A stretch of DNA of 64,000 bases from DUTS01 sp050951605 (GCA_050951605.1 JBMNJJ010000002.1:1-64000), one strand, 5' to 3'; positions 36,253 through 46,222 are shown, numbered from the stretch's first letter. The notes: generated by a model not told the origin, from the sequence alone. Numbers and translations are program-made.

Positions 36253-37218
36253 GTGTCTTTTTCTATGGAGACGAAGGATGAGCTTGCCCGTATTTTCCCT
36301 GAAAAGCATTGTTGTCAGATTGCCGAATTGGCGGCTTTAACACGCTTAGATGGGACGATGTTTATTGATGAAAAGCAGCAAGTGAGTTTGGTGATAGCCA
36401 CTGAAAGCTCGCCGGTTGCTAGAAAAATATTTAGGTTATTTAAAGACCTTTATAATGTAGAACCTAAAATTCGTATTCAAAGAAAGAAAAGATTTAATAA
36501 AAACATTTTGTATGGTGTACGTCTCAATTCTTTTCCTGAGATTAATAAAGTACTCAAGGAACTGGGGATTTTAGGGAGGGATGGCGATGTTTTACCGGGG
36601 ATTAAGAAAAATTTAATACGAACAAAATGTTGTCGACGGAGTTATTTACGGGGAGTTTTTTTGGCAGCCGGATCAGTAAATAGTCCGGAAAGTAATTATC
36701 ATTTAGAGATAATTACTAATAACAAAAGATATGCTCAAGCGTTAGTGAAAGTAATGAGCCACTTTCCGGAGTTGTTGGCGAAGATTAGCCCTAGGAAAAA
36801 CAGGTATATTGTTTATTTAAAGGAAAGTGAGCAGATCGCTGCTTTTTTGAATATTATTGGAGCTCATCGAGCTTTGCTGGAGTTTGAGAATGTTAGGATT
36901 ATGAAAGATATGCGGAACAAAGTCAATCGTTTGGTAAATTGCGATACAGCTAATTTGAAGAAAGCAGTTAATGCTTCTTTAAGACAGATTAAGCAGATTA
37001 AATTGATTGATCAAACGATAGGTTTAGAAAAGTTACCACTACGTCTGCGGGAGATAGCTCGTTTGCGCTTAGAACATCCTGATAGTAGTTTGCGAGAATT
37101 GGGTGAGAGGTTAGACCCCCCTGTAGGAAAATCTGGAGTTAATCATCGTTTTAGAAAAATAGAAGCAATTGCTGAAAAAATAAACTTAGAAATTCCTGAA
37201 TCGGATAAAAAAATTTAA
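36253..37218 (+). CDS. whiA: WhiA DNA-binding regulator
   Basis: A 321-residue WhiA. The N-terminal two-thirds is a degenerate LAGLIDADG homing-endonuclease fold (about residues 1-205, including CCRRSYLRGVFLAAGSVNSP). The C-terminus is a helix-turn-helix domain (about 225-310, LRLEHPDSSLRELGERL ... GVNHRFRKIEAIAEKI). WhiA controls sporulation-specific division in Streptomyces and affects division and chromosome segregation in B. subtilis. GTG 36253 is the start, closely coupled to yvcK. Confidence 0.96.
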   Translation: MSFSMETKDELARIFPEKHCCQIAELAALTRLDGTMFIDEKQQVSLVIATESSPVARKIFRLFKDLYNVEPKIRIQRKKRFNKNILYGVRLNSFPEINKVLKELGILGRDGDVLPGIKKNLIRTKCCRRSYLRGVFLAAGSVNSPESNYHLEIITNNKRYAQALVKVMSHFPELLAKISPRKNRYIVYLKESEQIAAFLNIIGAHRALLEFENVRIMKDMRNKVNRLVNCDTANLKKAVNASLRQIKQIKLIDQTIGLEKLPLRLREIARLRLEHPDSSLRELGERLDPPVGKSGVNHRFRKIEAIAEKINLEIPESDKKI

Positions 37219-37296
37219 AAAACCACTGTTATTTTGTTGATTTTTTTGTATAATTGATTATGTTAGGGGAGTATTTGAGGAGTTGGGGGTGAAAAA

Positions 37297-37467
37297 ATGG
37301 CTTACGTAATCAATGACGAATGTATTTCTTGTGGCGCTTGCGAAGCTGAATGTCCTTGTGAAGCAATTAGTGAAGGTGAGGGTAAATTTGTAATTGATGC
37401 GGAGAAGTGTTGTGAATGCGGTGCTTGCGCCGAAGTTTGTCCGGTAGGTGCTCCAGAAGAGGAGTAG
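37297..37467 (+). CDS. Two-[4Fe-4S] ferredoxin
   Basis: A 56-residue clostridial-type ferredoxin. Two cysteine motifs are present, CISCGACEAECP and CCECGACAEVCP, each CxxCxxCxxxCP, supplying ligands for two [4Fe-4S] clusters; they carry low-potential electrons to enzymes such as PFOR or hydrogenase. ATG 37297 follows GAGGAGTTGGGGG. It is a single-gene unit with a strong terminator at 37517, and fits an anaerobic metabolism. Confidence 0.95.
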   Translation: MAYVINDECISCGACEAECPCEAISEGEGKFVIDAEKCCECGACAEVCPVGAPEEE

Positions 37468-37516
37468 TTTTTATTAACGGAACTAAGGAAAACGATTTAG
37501 TTTTTATTTAGTTCAT

Positions 37517-37552
37517 GGGGGATGTTAACAGAAAACAGTTAACATCCCTTTT
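37517..37552 (+). terminator. Intrinsic terminator of the ferredoxin gene
   Basis: GGGATGTTAAC and GTTAACATCCC form an 11-bp perfect stem followed by TTTT. Confidence 0.9.
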
Positions 37553-37699
37553 CAGTTTACTGAAAATTAATAACGGAGAGTCTTTTTCGTCATAAAAAAA
37601 TTAAAATTTCGGTTAATATGTTCTATATTTGATATAATAAAAACAATCACGGTGGTAGAATTATCTGTACTTTATGGCAGATAGAGGGGAGGTCAACTA

Positions 37700-39058
37700 A
37701 TGAAATTAGATTACGGACTTAAGTTAGAGCAGAGTCAAAAATTAATGATAACCCCTGAGCTACGACAAGCTTTACAAATTCTTCAGTTTTCTTCTTTAGA
37801 ATTGGCCCAATATGTGAATCAAATTTTATCAGAAAACCCCTTACTGGAGATTAAGGAAGAGGAAAAAAAAGAGAACGAAATTACTTGGGAAGACTATTTT
37901 CATGAAATGCAAAAACAGCCGGATTATACGGGCTCGCAGGAAGTTAAAGAGGAATTTCCCTTAGAGAATATCGTTGTTCGTGATTTAAATCTTCAGGACT
38001 ATCTTCTTTCACAATTAGGTTATTTATCTCTGACCCCTCTTGAACAGAAAATAGGTCGGTATTTGATTGGGAATGTTAATTCTGCCGGTTACCTTACGAT
38101 ATCAGTAGAACAGTCTGCCCATGATTTGCAAGTACGGAAAGAACAGGTCGAAAAAATTTTGCGGTTTATTCAGAATTTCGAACCGGCGGGAGTTGGGGCT
38201 AGAAATCTTCGCGAATGTTTACTATTACAGTTAAAACAAAAAAATATTCAGGAACAAGATTTGCGGAGGGTAATAGAGAATCATTTAGAAGACCTTGGGG
38301 CAGGTAAGTTTATGAAAGTGGCTGAGACGATGAACCTTTCAGTATTACGTATTCAGGAGTTGGCTGATTTTATTAAGACACTGAATCCTAAGCCCGGTGC
38401 TTCTTTCAGTAATGGAGAGCAAATTTGTTATATTATTCCTGATATTTTTGTGGAACGGGTAGAGGGAGAGTATATAATTTTACTTAATGACTATTTGGTA
38501 CCTCGTTTAATGATTAATCAGACTTATCGTTCTGTTTTTCGAGAAGATAATGAGGTAGATAAAAAAACGAGAGGTTTTGTCGAGAATAAATTAAATCAAG
38601 CGCTTTGGGTGATGCGCAGTATGGAACAACGCCGGAAGACTTTATATCAGATTGCGGAGGTATTATTAAAAAAACAACGGGAGTTTTTCGATAAGGGGAT
38701 TAAGTATTTACGCCCTTTAACTTTGAAGCAAGTAGCTGTTGAAATGGATGTACATGAGTCTACGGTGAGTAGAGCGACAACGAATAAATATATGCAGACA
38801 GCACATGGCATTTTTGAATTAAAGTTCTTTTTTTCGCCCGGTCTTAAAATGAGTACAGGAAAAAGTATGTCTACAGAAAGTATTAAACGAATGTTGCAGG
38901 AAATAATAAAGAATGAAGACTCGGCTAAACCTTATAGTGATCAAAAATTGGCAGAGCTTCTGCAAGAAAAAGGGGTCTGCATAGCCCGGCGGACTATTAC
39001 TAAGTATCGCCATGAATTGGGAATTTTAAGTAAAGCACAGCGGCGTCGTTTTGAGTGA
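37700..39058 (+). CDS. rpoN: RNA polymerase sigma-54 factor
   Basis: A 452-residue sigma-54. Region I is Gln/Leu-rich (LKLEQSQKLMITPELRQALQ, about residues 7-50), the core-binding region occupies about 95-250, and the C-terminus has the DNA-binding HTH and the RpoN box ARRTITKYRHELGI (about 430-443). Sigma-54 needs an AAA+ activator; none is encoded in this window. In Bacillus, SigL controls amino-acid and sugar-use genes. The neighbouring glycolysis operon begins with cggR just downstream. ATG 37700 follows AGAGGGGAGG. Confidence 0.96.
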   Translation: MKLDYGLKLEQSQKLMITPELRQALQILQFSSLELAQYVNQILSENPLLEIKEEEKKENEITWEDYFHEMQKQPDYTGSQEVKEEFPLENIVVRDLNLQDYLLSQLGYLSLTPLEQKIGRYLIGNVNSAGYLTISVEQSAHDLQVRKEQVEKILRFIQNFEPAGVGARNLRECLLLQLKQKNIQEQDLRRVIENHLEDLGAGKFMKVAETMNLSVLRIQELADFIKTLNPKPGASFSNGEQICYIIPDIFVERVEGEYIILLNDYLVPRLMINQTYRSVFREDNEVDKKTRGFVENKLNQALWVMRSMEQRRKTLYQIAEVLLKKQREFFDKGIKYLRPLTLKQVAVEMDVHESTVSRATTNKYMQTAHGIFELKFFFSPGLKMSTGKSMSTESIKRMLQEIIKNEDSAKPYSDQKLAELLQEKGVCIARRTITKYRHELGILSKAQRRRFE

Positions 39059-39170
39059 AAATAATTGCCCTCTTGTTCGAAAAGAAAAAATTTGGTAACG
39101 TTTTAAATGATTGTGAGTAGGAATATTGCTCAAGTGGGACAAATTAAGACCCGGAGGGGAGAGGCGTTGT

Positions 39171-40205
39171 TTGGCAAATAAGTTAGAAGTGTTGAAAAGA
39201 ATTGTTCCGGAAATGATAGTTTTGCTAGAAAAACGGTATAATATTTTAAGGGCAATCAAAAACAATCAACCTATTGGGCGTCGGTTGCTTTCGGAACGAT
39301 TAGCTCTAGGGGAAAGAATTGTGCGGAAAGAAGTAGAAGTTTTAAAAAAACAGCAATTATTAGTTTCTAATTCTAACGGTGTATCACTTACTCCGGATGG
39401 GAAAAGGTTAATGCCTCAGCTGGCAGAACTTGTGCATGATTTTCGAGGGCTTTTTTTATTAGAAACTTATTTGCAAGAGAAATTGGATTTGGAGAAGGTT
39501 TGTATTGTTCCCGGAGATATAGATAACGATAATTCTTATTTGCGTGAACTGGGAAAATTAGCGGGTAAATTTGTTGGAGATATAGTTCAAGATGATTGGG
39601 TTGTATCGGTTACCGGAGGTACAACGATGGCAGAGGTTGCGCGTCAAATTCCATTAGTTAATGATAAAAGTCGTGTCTTAGTTGTTCCTGCTCGAGGGGG
39701 ATTAGGCGAAAGTGTAGAGATTCAGGCTAATACTATTGCCGCTGAAATTGCTAAGCGATTGGGGGGAAGTTATAAGCTTTTATATGTACCTGATGATGTT
39801 TCTGAGGAAGCTCTAGAGAATTTATTATTAGACCATAGAATACAGGCGACGATTAAGTTGGCTAAAAAGGCGAATCTTCTTGTACATGGAATCGGGGTGC
39901 CGGAGATTATGGCGGCACGTCGTGACCTTAAGTGGTCGTCTTTAGTAAAAAGCTCCCAAAAACTTCCTGTAGGGGAGGCTTTTGGTTATTATTTTGCTGC
40001 AGATGGTTCGATAGAGGTGACTACACCTACGGTAGGGCCCAAGTTAGAGGATTTAGCTAGATTAAATTTAGTTGTGGCTGTGGCAGGGGGTAAAAGTAAA
40101 GCTAGAGCTATCCTTGCTGTGCTGAGAGCCGGTTTTGTTAAAGTGTTGTTTACCGATCAAGGTGCGGCGGAGTTGATAAAAGAGACGTTGGAAAAAGGGA
40201 ACTGA
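39171..40205 (+). CDS. cggR: Central glycolytic genes regulator CggR
   Basis: A 344-residue SorC/DeoR-family repressor with an N-terminal winged HTH (about residues 15-75, RLLSERLALGERIVRKEVEV) and a C-terminal sugar-phosphate-binding domain (about 95-340; VSVTGGTTMAEVA, VVPARGGLGESVEIQANTIA). In B. subtilis CggR represses the gapA operon and is released by fructose-1,6-bisphosphate. TTG 39171 behind GGAGGGGAGAGG is preferred. A GTGGGACAAATTAAGACCCG stretch just upstream partly resembles a CggR half-site, but the match is weak. It leads the gapA-pgk-tpiA-gpmI-eno cluster. Confidence 0.93.
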   Translation: MANKLEVLKRIVPEMIVLLEKRYNILRAIKNNQPIGRRLLSERLALGERIVRKEVEVLKKQQLLVSNSNGVSLTPDGKRLMPQLAELVHDFRGLFLLETYLQEKLDLEKVCIVPGDIDNDNSYLRELGKLAGKFVGDIVQDDWVVSVTGGTTMAEVARQIPLVNDKSRVLVVPARGGLGESVEIQANTIAAEIAKRLGGSYKLLYVPDDVSEEALENLLLDHRIQATIKLAKKANLLVHGIGVPEIMAARRDLKWSSLVKSSQKLPVGEAFGYYFAADGSIEVTTPTVGPKLEDLARLNLVVAVAGGKSKARAILAVLRAGFVKVLFTDQGAAELIKETLEKGN

Positions 40206-40272
40206 ATTTTAAGGAAGTTTTTGTTGCAGTAAATGGAAAAAATATTGTAGAATATAGGGAGGAAAGAAAATT

Positions 40273-41274
40273 ATGAAAAGAATTGCGATAAATGGTTTTG
40301 GACGTATTGGGAGAAATGTTTTTCGGATCATCCAAGATTATAAAGACCTAGAGGTTGTTGCTGTCAATGACCTTACCGATGCGCAAACTTTAGCTCATTT
40401 ATTACAGTATGACTCTGTTCATGGTCAGTTTGCAGGTAATGTTAAAGCCGAAGATGGTTTGATGGTTGTTAATGGAAAGGAAATCAAAGTATTAGCGGAA
40501 AAGGACCCTTCCCTTTTACCTTGGCGGGAATTAGAGATAGACATAGTTATTGAAGCGACAGGACGTTTTACTCATGGTAAGCAGGCGCGGGCACATTTAG
40601 AGGCAGGGGCGAAAAAAGTACTTATTTCGGCCCCGGCAAAGCAGGAAGACGTTACTATTGTGCTAGGTGTCAATGAGGAAATGTATAATTCGGCTGAACA
40701 TCAAATTATTTCTTGTGCTTCTTGTACTACTAATTGTTTAGCGCCATTGGTTAAGGTATTACACGATAATTTTACAGTTAAGCGGGGGATGATGACTACA
40801 GTTCATTCTTATACTAATGACCAACAAATTTTAGATTTACCACATCGAGATTTACGGAGGGCTAGAGCGGCAGGACTTTCTATTATTCCTACAACAACAG
40901 GTGCGGCGAGAGCAGTTACTATTGTTTTGCCTGAGTTAAAAGGGAAGTTAAATGGTTTTGCTATGCGTGTGCCCACTCCGAATGTTTCGGTAGTGGATTT
41001 TGTGGCAGAGGTGGCCAAGGATGTTACGGTAGAACAGATTAATGCTAGTTTAAAAGAAGCCGCTGAAGGACATTTAAAGGGGATTCTTGCTTATTCTGAG
41101 CAGCCCTTGGTTTCTAAAGATTATAATGGTAACTCTCATTCCTCGATTGTTGATGCCTTGTCAACTATGGTTGTAGATGGTAATATGATTAAAGTTGTGG
41201 CTTGGTATGACAATGAATGGGGTTATTCTTGTCGGGTTGTAGATTTGGCTCAGATGGTGGCTGAGTCTTTATAA
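40273..41274 (+). CDS. gapA: Glyceraldehyde-3-phosphate dehydrogenase
   Basis: A 333-residue NAD-type GAPDH. The Rossmann motif INGFGRIGRNVFRI (residues 5-18), catalytic Cys in SCASCTTNCLAP (about 149-160) and HSYTNDQ are present. The nucleotide-binding loop continues with NDLTDAQTLAHLLQYDSVHG; Asp at the NDL position favours NAD over NADP. It oxidises glyceraldehyde-3-phosphate to 1,3-bisphosphoglycerate. A TTGCAG/TAGAAT pair with 18-base spacing at about 40223-40252 could add a second promoter between cggR and gapA. The start ATG 40273 follows GGGAGGAAAG. Confidence 0.97.
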   Translation: MKRIAINGFGRIGRNVFRIIQDYKDLEVVAVNDLTDAQTLAHLLQYDSVHGQFAGNVKAEDGLMVVNGKEIKVLAEKDPSLLPWRELEIDIVIEATGRFTHGKQARAHLEAGAKKVLISAPAKQEDVTIVLGVNEEMYNSAEHQIISCASCTTNCLAPLVKVLHDNFTVKRGMMTTVHSYTNDQQILDLPHRDLRRARAAGLSIIPTTTGAARAVTIVLPELKGKLNGFAMRVPTPNVSVVDFVAEVAKDVTVEQINASLKEAAEGHLKGILAYSEQPLVSKDYNGNSHSSIVDALSTMVVDGNMIKVVAWYDNEWGYSCRVVDLAQMVAESL

Positions 41275-41300
41275 TATTTTTTACGGGAGGTTGGTTTCAG

Positions 41301-42479
41301 GTGCATAAAAAAACAATCCGCGATATTGATGTTGCAGGAAAGAAAGTTCTGGTACGTGTTGATTTTAATGTGCCTTTGCAAGATGGCAAGATTTTAAATG
41401 ACACGCGTATGCTCAAGGCAATACCGACGATTAAGTATTTGCGGGAACAAGAAGCAAAGGTAATTTTAATGACACATCTGGGTAGACCTAAAGGGAAAGT
41501 TGTACCTGCTTTGAGTGTACGTCCATTAGCAACTCGTTTGAGTAGCTTGTTGGAGGAAAAGGTGCTTTTTGCTGCGGATTGTGGTGGACCGGAATCCCGT
41601 AAGATAACGGCTGAATTGGAAGCAGGTCAAGTCGTCCTTCTGGAAAATCTTCGTTTCTATCCTGAAGAAGAACAAAATGACCCTGCTTTTGCGAAATCAT
41701 TAGCTGCTTTAGGTGAGGTTTATGTTAATGATGCTTTTGGTACGGCCCATAGGGCTCATGCATCTACGGAAGGTGTAACTCAATATCTTCCGGCAGTGGC
41801 CGGTTTTTTAATGGAAAGGGAAATTTATGTTTTATCACAAGTTTTAGAAAAACCTTGTCCACCTTTTGTGGTAATTTTAGGTGGAGCCAAAGTTTCTGAT
41901 AAGATTTTTGTGATTGAGAATTTATTAAAAAGGGCTGACTGTCTTTTAATTGGAGGGGCGATGGCTAATAATTTTTTGAAAGCTCAGGGGTATGAGGTAG
42001 GAGCCTCTAAACTGGAAACGGAAAAGTTAGCTCTTGCTAGTAAATTATTACAGCAGGCAGAAGCAATGGGAGTGAAGGTTGTTTTGCCACAAGATGTGGT
42101 TGTGGCTAAGGAGTTTTCAGCCGAGGCTGAAGCTAAGGTTGTGCCTGTTGAGGCGATACCTGAGGGAATGATGATTTTAGATATTGGACCGGAGACACTA
42201 GATACATATAGTCGGTTAATTAAGCAAGCAGGAATGATTGTTTGGAATGGACCTTTGGGTGTTTATGAGTTTCCTAAATTTGCGGAAGGTACGAATAAGA
42301 TTGTGGAAGCTGTGGCTAGTGCTTCAGGGAAGGCAGTTATTGGCGGGGGAGATGTAGTGGCTGCTGTAGAAAAGACTGGTCTGACTGCGAAAATCTATCA
42401 TATTTCTACAGGTGGGGGAGCTTCTTTAGCTTTTTTAGGGGGCAAAGTATTACCCGGTGTAGCTGCGTTGTTAGATTAA
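41301..42479 (+). CDS. pgk: Phosphoglycerate kinase
   Basis: A 392-residue PGK. RVDFNVPLQDG near the N-terminus, THLGRPKG (substrate-binding) and the C-terminal nucleotide-binding GGGDVVAAVEKTGL and HISTGGGASLAFL motifs are intact. It transfers the acyl phosphate of 1,3-bisphosphoglycerate to ADP, the first ATP-forming step of lower glycolysis. GTG 41301 follows CGGGAGG. It lies 26 bases after gapA and 25 before tpiA. Confidence 0.97.
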   Translation: MHKKTIRDIDVAGKKVLVRVDFNVPLQDGKILNDTRMLKAIPTIKYLREQEAKVILMTHLGRPKGKVVPALSVRPLATRLSSLLEEKVLFAADCGGPESRKITAELEAGQVVLLENLRFYPEEEQNDPAFAKSLAALGEVYVNDAFGTAHRAHASTEGVTQYLPAVAGFLMEREIYVLSQVLEKPCPPFVVILGGAKVSDKIFVIENLLKRADCLLIGGAMANNFLKAQGYEVGASKLETEKLALASKLLQQAEAMGVKVVLPQDVVVAKEFSAEAEAKVVPVEAIPEGMMILDIGPETLDTYSRLIKQAGMIVWNGPLGVYEFPKFAEGTNKIVEAVASASGKAVIGGGDVVAAVEKTGLTAKIYHISTGGGASLAFLGGKVLPGVAALLD

Positions 42480-42504
42480 GTAAAAAGAAAGGAGTGGGAG
42501 GAAG

Positions 42505-43272
42505 TTGCGAAAACCGATCATTGCTGCGAATTGGAAAATGAATAAGACGGCAAAGGAGGGGAAAAGTTTTCTGGCGGGGTTTCCTATAGACACATCCCTT
42601 TATCAAAGGGTAGAAGTTGTAATTTGTCCGCCTTTTACAGCTTTACAGGCTGTAGGAGAAGAGCTAAGAGGGAAGGGTTTGCAATTAGGAGGGCAGAATT
42701 TGTACCCTGCGGAAAAAGGTGCTTTTACAGGGGAAGTGTCTCCACTTATGTTGCAAGATTTAGGCTGTACATATGTTATTCTTGGGCACTCAGAGCGTCG
42801 TCATCTTTTAGGAGAAACGGACGAGTTTATTAATAAAAAGATTAAAGCGGCTTTTACCTTCAATTTGTTACCTATTCTTTGTGTCGGTGAGACTTTAGAG
42901 CAAAGGCAAAAGGGGGAGACGGAAGAGGTTTGTCGTCAACAGCTTAAAGGTAGCTTAAAAGATGTAGAGGGAAACGATGTGGCTAAAATGGTGGTCGCTT
43001 ATGAACCTGTTTGGGCGATTGGTACCGGTGTTCATGCTGGTACGGCAGATGCTGAAAAGACGATTGCTTTTCTACGCCGGGTGATTAGTAGCACTTGGGG
43101 TGAAGAAGTAGGTAATGCTGTACGGATTCAGTATGGTGGTAGTGTGAAACCGGAAAATATTAAAGATTTTATGAGTTGTGCTAATATTGATGGAGCTTTG
43201 GTAGGAGGAGCAAGTTTAAAAGCAGATTCTTTTTATGAGATCGTGCGGGGTGCTAGGGAAGGAAGCGAATAA
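42505..43272 (+). CDS. tpiA: Triose-phosphate isomerase
   Basis: A 255-residue TIM-barrel isomerase with catalytic Lys in AANWKMNKTAK, His in LGHSERRHL, Glu in VAYEPVWAIGTG and the phosphate-binding YGGSVKPEN. It interconverts dihydroxyacetone phosphate and glyceraldehyde-3-phosphate. TTG 42505 is the likely start, behind AAAGGAGTGGGAGG. gpmI begins two bases after the stop codon. Confidence 0.97.
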   Translation: MRKPIIAANWKMNKTAKEGKSFLAGFPIDTSLYQRVEVVICPPFTALQAVGEELRGKGLQLGGQNLYPAEKGAFTGEVSPLMLQDLGCTYVILGHSERRHLLGETDEFINKKIKAAFTFNLLPILCVGETLEQRQKGETEEVCRQQLKGSLKDVEGNDVAKMVVAYEPVWAIGTGVHAGTADAEKTIAFLRRVISSTWGEEVGNAVRIQYGGSVKPENIKDFMSCANIDGALVGGASLKADSFYEIVRGAREGSE

Positions 43273-43274
43273 AG

Positions 43275-44822
43275 ATGTCATATAAACCCGTAATGTTGAT
43301 AATCCTTGATGGATGGGGTATTTCGCAAGACCAGGAAGGTAATGCGATTACTTTAGCGAGGAAACCTTTTTATAATCAATTGATGAAAAAATATCCATAT
43401 TGCGTTTTAGAGGCTTCTGGTGAAGAGGTGGGACTTCCTGCAGGGCAGATGGGAAATTCTGAAGTTGGACATTTAAATATTGGAGCGGGAAGAATTGTTT
43501 ATCAAGAGTTAACAAGGATTAATAAGGCGATTCGTTCAGGAGAATTTAAGCAAAATATCGTTTTAAATCAGGCTTTAGAGAAAGCTATAAAAAATAATAG
43601 TGCGTTGCATTTAATGGGACTTCTTTCTGATGGTGGTGTACATAGCCATATTGAACACCTTTTTGCTTTACTGGATTTAATTAAGGAAAAGGGTGTTAAA
43701 AAGTTATATCTTCATGTTATTTTAGATGGACGTGATGTACCCCCAGCAAATGCAGAGAAGTATCTGCAGGAGTTAGAAGAAAAGCTTGAGGAAATTGGTG
43801 TAGGGCAGATTGCTACAGTGTCCGGGCGTTATTATACTATGGATCGTGATCAGCGGTGGGAACGCGTTGAAAAGGGCTATAGGGCAATGGTGACCGGAGA
43901 AGGTGTCAAAGCTCGTTTGGCTCAGGAAGCTTTAGAAAAAGCTTATAATATGAAAGTTACTGATGAATTTGTAGAGCCCACAGTGATTGTTGATGATGGT
44001 GGTGAACCGGTTGGCAAGATACAATCTGATGATGTAGTGATTATGTATAATTTCCGGGCAGATAGAGCGCGGCAGATAAGTTATGCGTTTACGGAAGAGG
44101 AATTTACAGGCTTTACGAGACCGGGAGGATTTCTTGGTGTGCATTATGTTTGTCTTACACAGTATGATGCCAAAATCAAGGCACCTGTTGCTTTCCCGCC
44201 ACAAGACTTAGAAAATACTTTAGGAGAGGTAGTAAGTAAAGCAGGGTTAAAACAATTAAGGATTGCGGAAACAGAAAAATATGCCCATGTAACCTTCTTT
44301 TTCAATGGAGGTCTTGAAAAAGCCTATCCTGGCGAAGCAAGGGTGTTGATTCCTTCTCCGAAAGTAGCTACTTATAATCTGCAGCCGGAAATGAGTGCCG
44401 GTCAGGTTACGAGTAAAGTAATTGAAAAATTAAAGGAAGCAACTTATGACTTAGTGGTTATGAATTATGCTAATCCTGATATGGTCGGTCATACAGGACA
44501 TTTAAAGGCTTGTATCAAAGCTATTGAAATGGTGGATGTTTGTTTAAAACAAGTTTTAGAAGTTGTTTTGGAGCAGGGTGGAATAGCCTTAGTTACGGCT
44601 GACCATGGGAATGCGGAATATATGCTTGATGCCCAAACAAAAAAGCCTTTAACGGCACATACTTCCAATCATGTTCCTTGTATTTTGGTAGGAAATAATT
44701 TGGAACAAATTAAGTTAAAAAATGGTTCTTTACAAGATATAGCTCCTACTCTTTTAGATTTGTTAGGGCTGGAAAAAACACCAGAGATGACGGGTGAAAG
44801 TTTGATTGTTAGGAATAATTAA
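43275..44822 (+). CDS. gpmI: 2,3-bisphosphoglycerate-independent phosphoglycerate mutase
   Basis: A 515-residue manganese-dependent iPGM of the alkaline-phosphatase superfamily. LILDGWG near the N-terminus and MGNSEVGHLNIGAGR with the catalytic Ser (about residue 62) are present, as are HLHVILDGRDVPP-like residues (LYLHVILDGRDVPPA) and the metal-binding TADHGNAEYM. It interconverts 3- and 2-phosphoglycerate. Spore-formers use this metal- and pH-sensitive form to control 3-PGA storage in spores. ATG 43275 is tightly coupled to tpiA. Confidence 0.97.
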   Translation: MSYKPVMLIILDGWGISQDQEGNAITLARKPFYNQLMKKYPYCVLEASGEEVGLPAGQMGNSEVGHLNIGAGRIVYQELTRINKAIRSGEFKQNIVLNQALEKAIKNNSALHLMGLLSDGGVHSHIEHLFALLDLIKEKGVKKLYLHVILDGRDVPPANAEKYLQELEEKLEEIGVGQIATVSGRYYTMDRDQRWERVEKGYRAMVTGEGVKARLAQEALEKAYNMKVTDEFVEPTVIVDDGGEPVGKIQSDDVVIMYNFRADRARQISYAFTEEEFTGFTRPGGFLGVHYVCLTQYDAKIKAPVAFPPQDLENTLGEVVSKAGLKQLRIAETEKYAHVTFFFNGGLEKAYPGEARVLIPSPKVATYNLQPEMSAGQVTSKVIEKLKEATYDLVVMNYANPDMVGHTGHLKACIKAIEMVDVCLKQVLEVVLEQGGIALVTADHGNAEYMLDAQTKKPLTAHTSNHVPCILVGNNLEQIKLKNGSLQDIAPTLLDLLGLEKTPEMTGESLIVRNN

Positions 44823-44872
44823 TTACAGGGATTCCAAGTATGACTTTTTATAATAATTAGGGGGTAAAAATT

Positions 44873-46156
44873 ATGAGTACAATTGTTGATGTTTATGCTC
44901 GAGAAATTTTAGATTCTCGGGGAAATCCGACGGTAGAAGTTGATGTAATTTTGGAAGATGGTTCTTTGGGTCGTGCTGCAGTCCCATCCGGAGCATCTAC
45001 AGGGGCTTATGAGGCTGTAGAATTGCGCGATGGTGAAAAAGACAGATTTATGGGCAAGGGGGTGCTGAAAGCAGTCACTAATGTTAATACAATTATTGCT
45101 CCGGCTCTTTTGGATCAAGATGCTCTTGACCAAGTAGCTATTGATGAGTTGCTGATCGAAATGGATGGGACACCGAATAAAGGTAAATTAGGTGCTAATG
45201 CCATTTTAGGTGTTTCTTTGGCGGTAGCGAAAGCGGCGGCTAATTATGTAGGTTTACCACTTTATCGTTATCTGGGTGGAGTTAATGCGAAAGAACTTCC
45301 TGTGCCGATGATGAATATTCTTAATGGTGGGGAACACGCTGATAATAATGTGGACATTCAGGAATTTATGATTTTGCCTGCCGGTGCTTCTTCTTTTGCG
45401 GAAGCTTTTAGAATGGGGGCAGAAGTTTTTCATAATCTGAAAAATGTTTTGAAAGAGAAGGGTTATAATACTGCCGTTGGTGATGAAGGCGGTTTTGCTC
45501 CTGACTTGAAGTCTAATGAAGAGGCTTTAGAAGTAATTGCGGAAGCTATTCGCAAGGCCGGATATAAGCCGGGTGAAGATGTCTTTTTAGGTTTGGATGT
45601 AGCGGCTACAGAGTTATTTAAGGATGGTCTCTATCATTTAGAAGGTGAAGGTTTAACTATGAATGCTGAAGAAATGATAGAGTTTTACGAAAAGCTTATT
45701 AGTAAATATCCTGTTATTTCTATTGAGGACGGTTTAGCAGAAGATGACTGGGAAGGCTGGAAAAAGATGACAGAGGTTCTGGGTAAGAAAATCCAGATTG
45801 TCGGGGATGACCTTTTTGTTACAAATACGGAAAGGGTGTCTAAAGGAATCGAAATGGGTGTAGCCAATAGTGTTTTGATTAAGGTTAATCAGATTGGTAC
45901 ACTTACCGAAACATTAAATACAATTGAAATGGCAAAACGTGCCGGTTATACTGCTGTTGTTTCCCATCGTTCCGGAGAAACAGAAGATACAACTATTGCC
46001 GATATTGTTGTCGGTGTAAATGCGGGACAGATTAAGACAGGGGCTCCTTCACGTACTGACCGTGTAGCTAAGTATAATCAGTTATTAAGAATTGAAGAGG
46101 AACTGGGCGAAACAGCCCTTTATGAAGGGAAGAAATCTTTTTATAATTTGAAGTAG
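44873..46156 (+). CDS. eno: Enolase
   Basis: A 427-residue enolase. DSRGNPTVEVDV (N-terminal domain), GDEGGFAPDL with the catalytic Glu, the metal ligands in GLDVAATE, SIEDGLAEDDW and VGDDLFVTN, and the signature VLIKVNQIGTLTETL are all present, with SHRSGETEDTTIADI near the C-terminus. It dehydrates 2-phosphoglycerate to phosphoenolpyruvate and can be a degradosome component. It closes the glycolysis operon; a strong terminator follows. Confidence 0.98.
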   Translation: MSTIVDVYAREILDSRGNPTVEVDVILEDGSLGRAAVPSGASTGAYEAVELRDGEKDRFMGKGVLKAVTNVNTIIAPALLDQDALDQVAIDELLIEMDGTPNKGKLGANAILGVSLAVAKAAANYVGLPLYRYLGGVNAKELPVPMMNILNGGEHADNNVDIQEFMILPAGASSFAEAFRMGAEVFHNLKNVLKEKGYNTAVGDEGGFAPDLKSNEEALEVIAEAIRKAGYKPGEDVFLGLDVAATELFKDGLYHLEGEGLTMNAEEMIEFYEKLISKYPVISIEDGLAEDDWEGWKKMTEVLGKKIQIVGDDLFVTNTERVSKGIEMGVANSVLIKVNQIGTLTETLNTIEMAKRAGYTAVVSHRSGETEDTTIADIVVGVNAGQIKTGAPSRTDRVAKYNQLLRIEEELGETALYEGKKSFYNLK

Positions 46157-46186
46157 AATATAGTTGTTTTGTTAAAAAATGGGCAG

Positions 46187-46222
46187 AAAAATATCAGGCA
46201 AATTGATTTGCCTGATATTTTT
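46187..46222 (+). terminator. Intrinsic terminator of the glycolysis operon
   Basis: AAAAATATCAGGCAAA and TTTGCCTGATATTTTT form a 16-bp perfect stem around TTGA; it can act in both directions. Confidence 0.92.

Noticed and set aside
39126..39170. Strong CggR operator upstream of cggR
   Set aside because: Only one GGGAC half-site is seen and its partner does not match TGTC; noted in the gene entry as weak.
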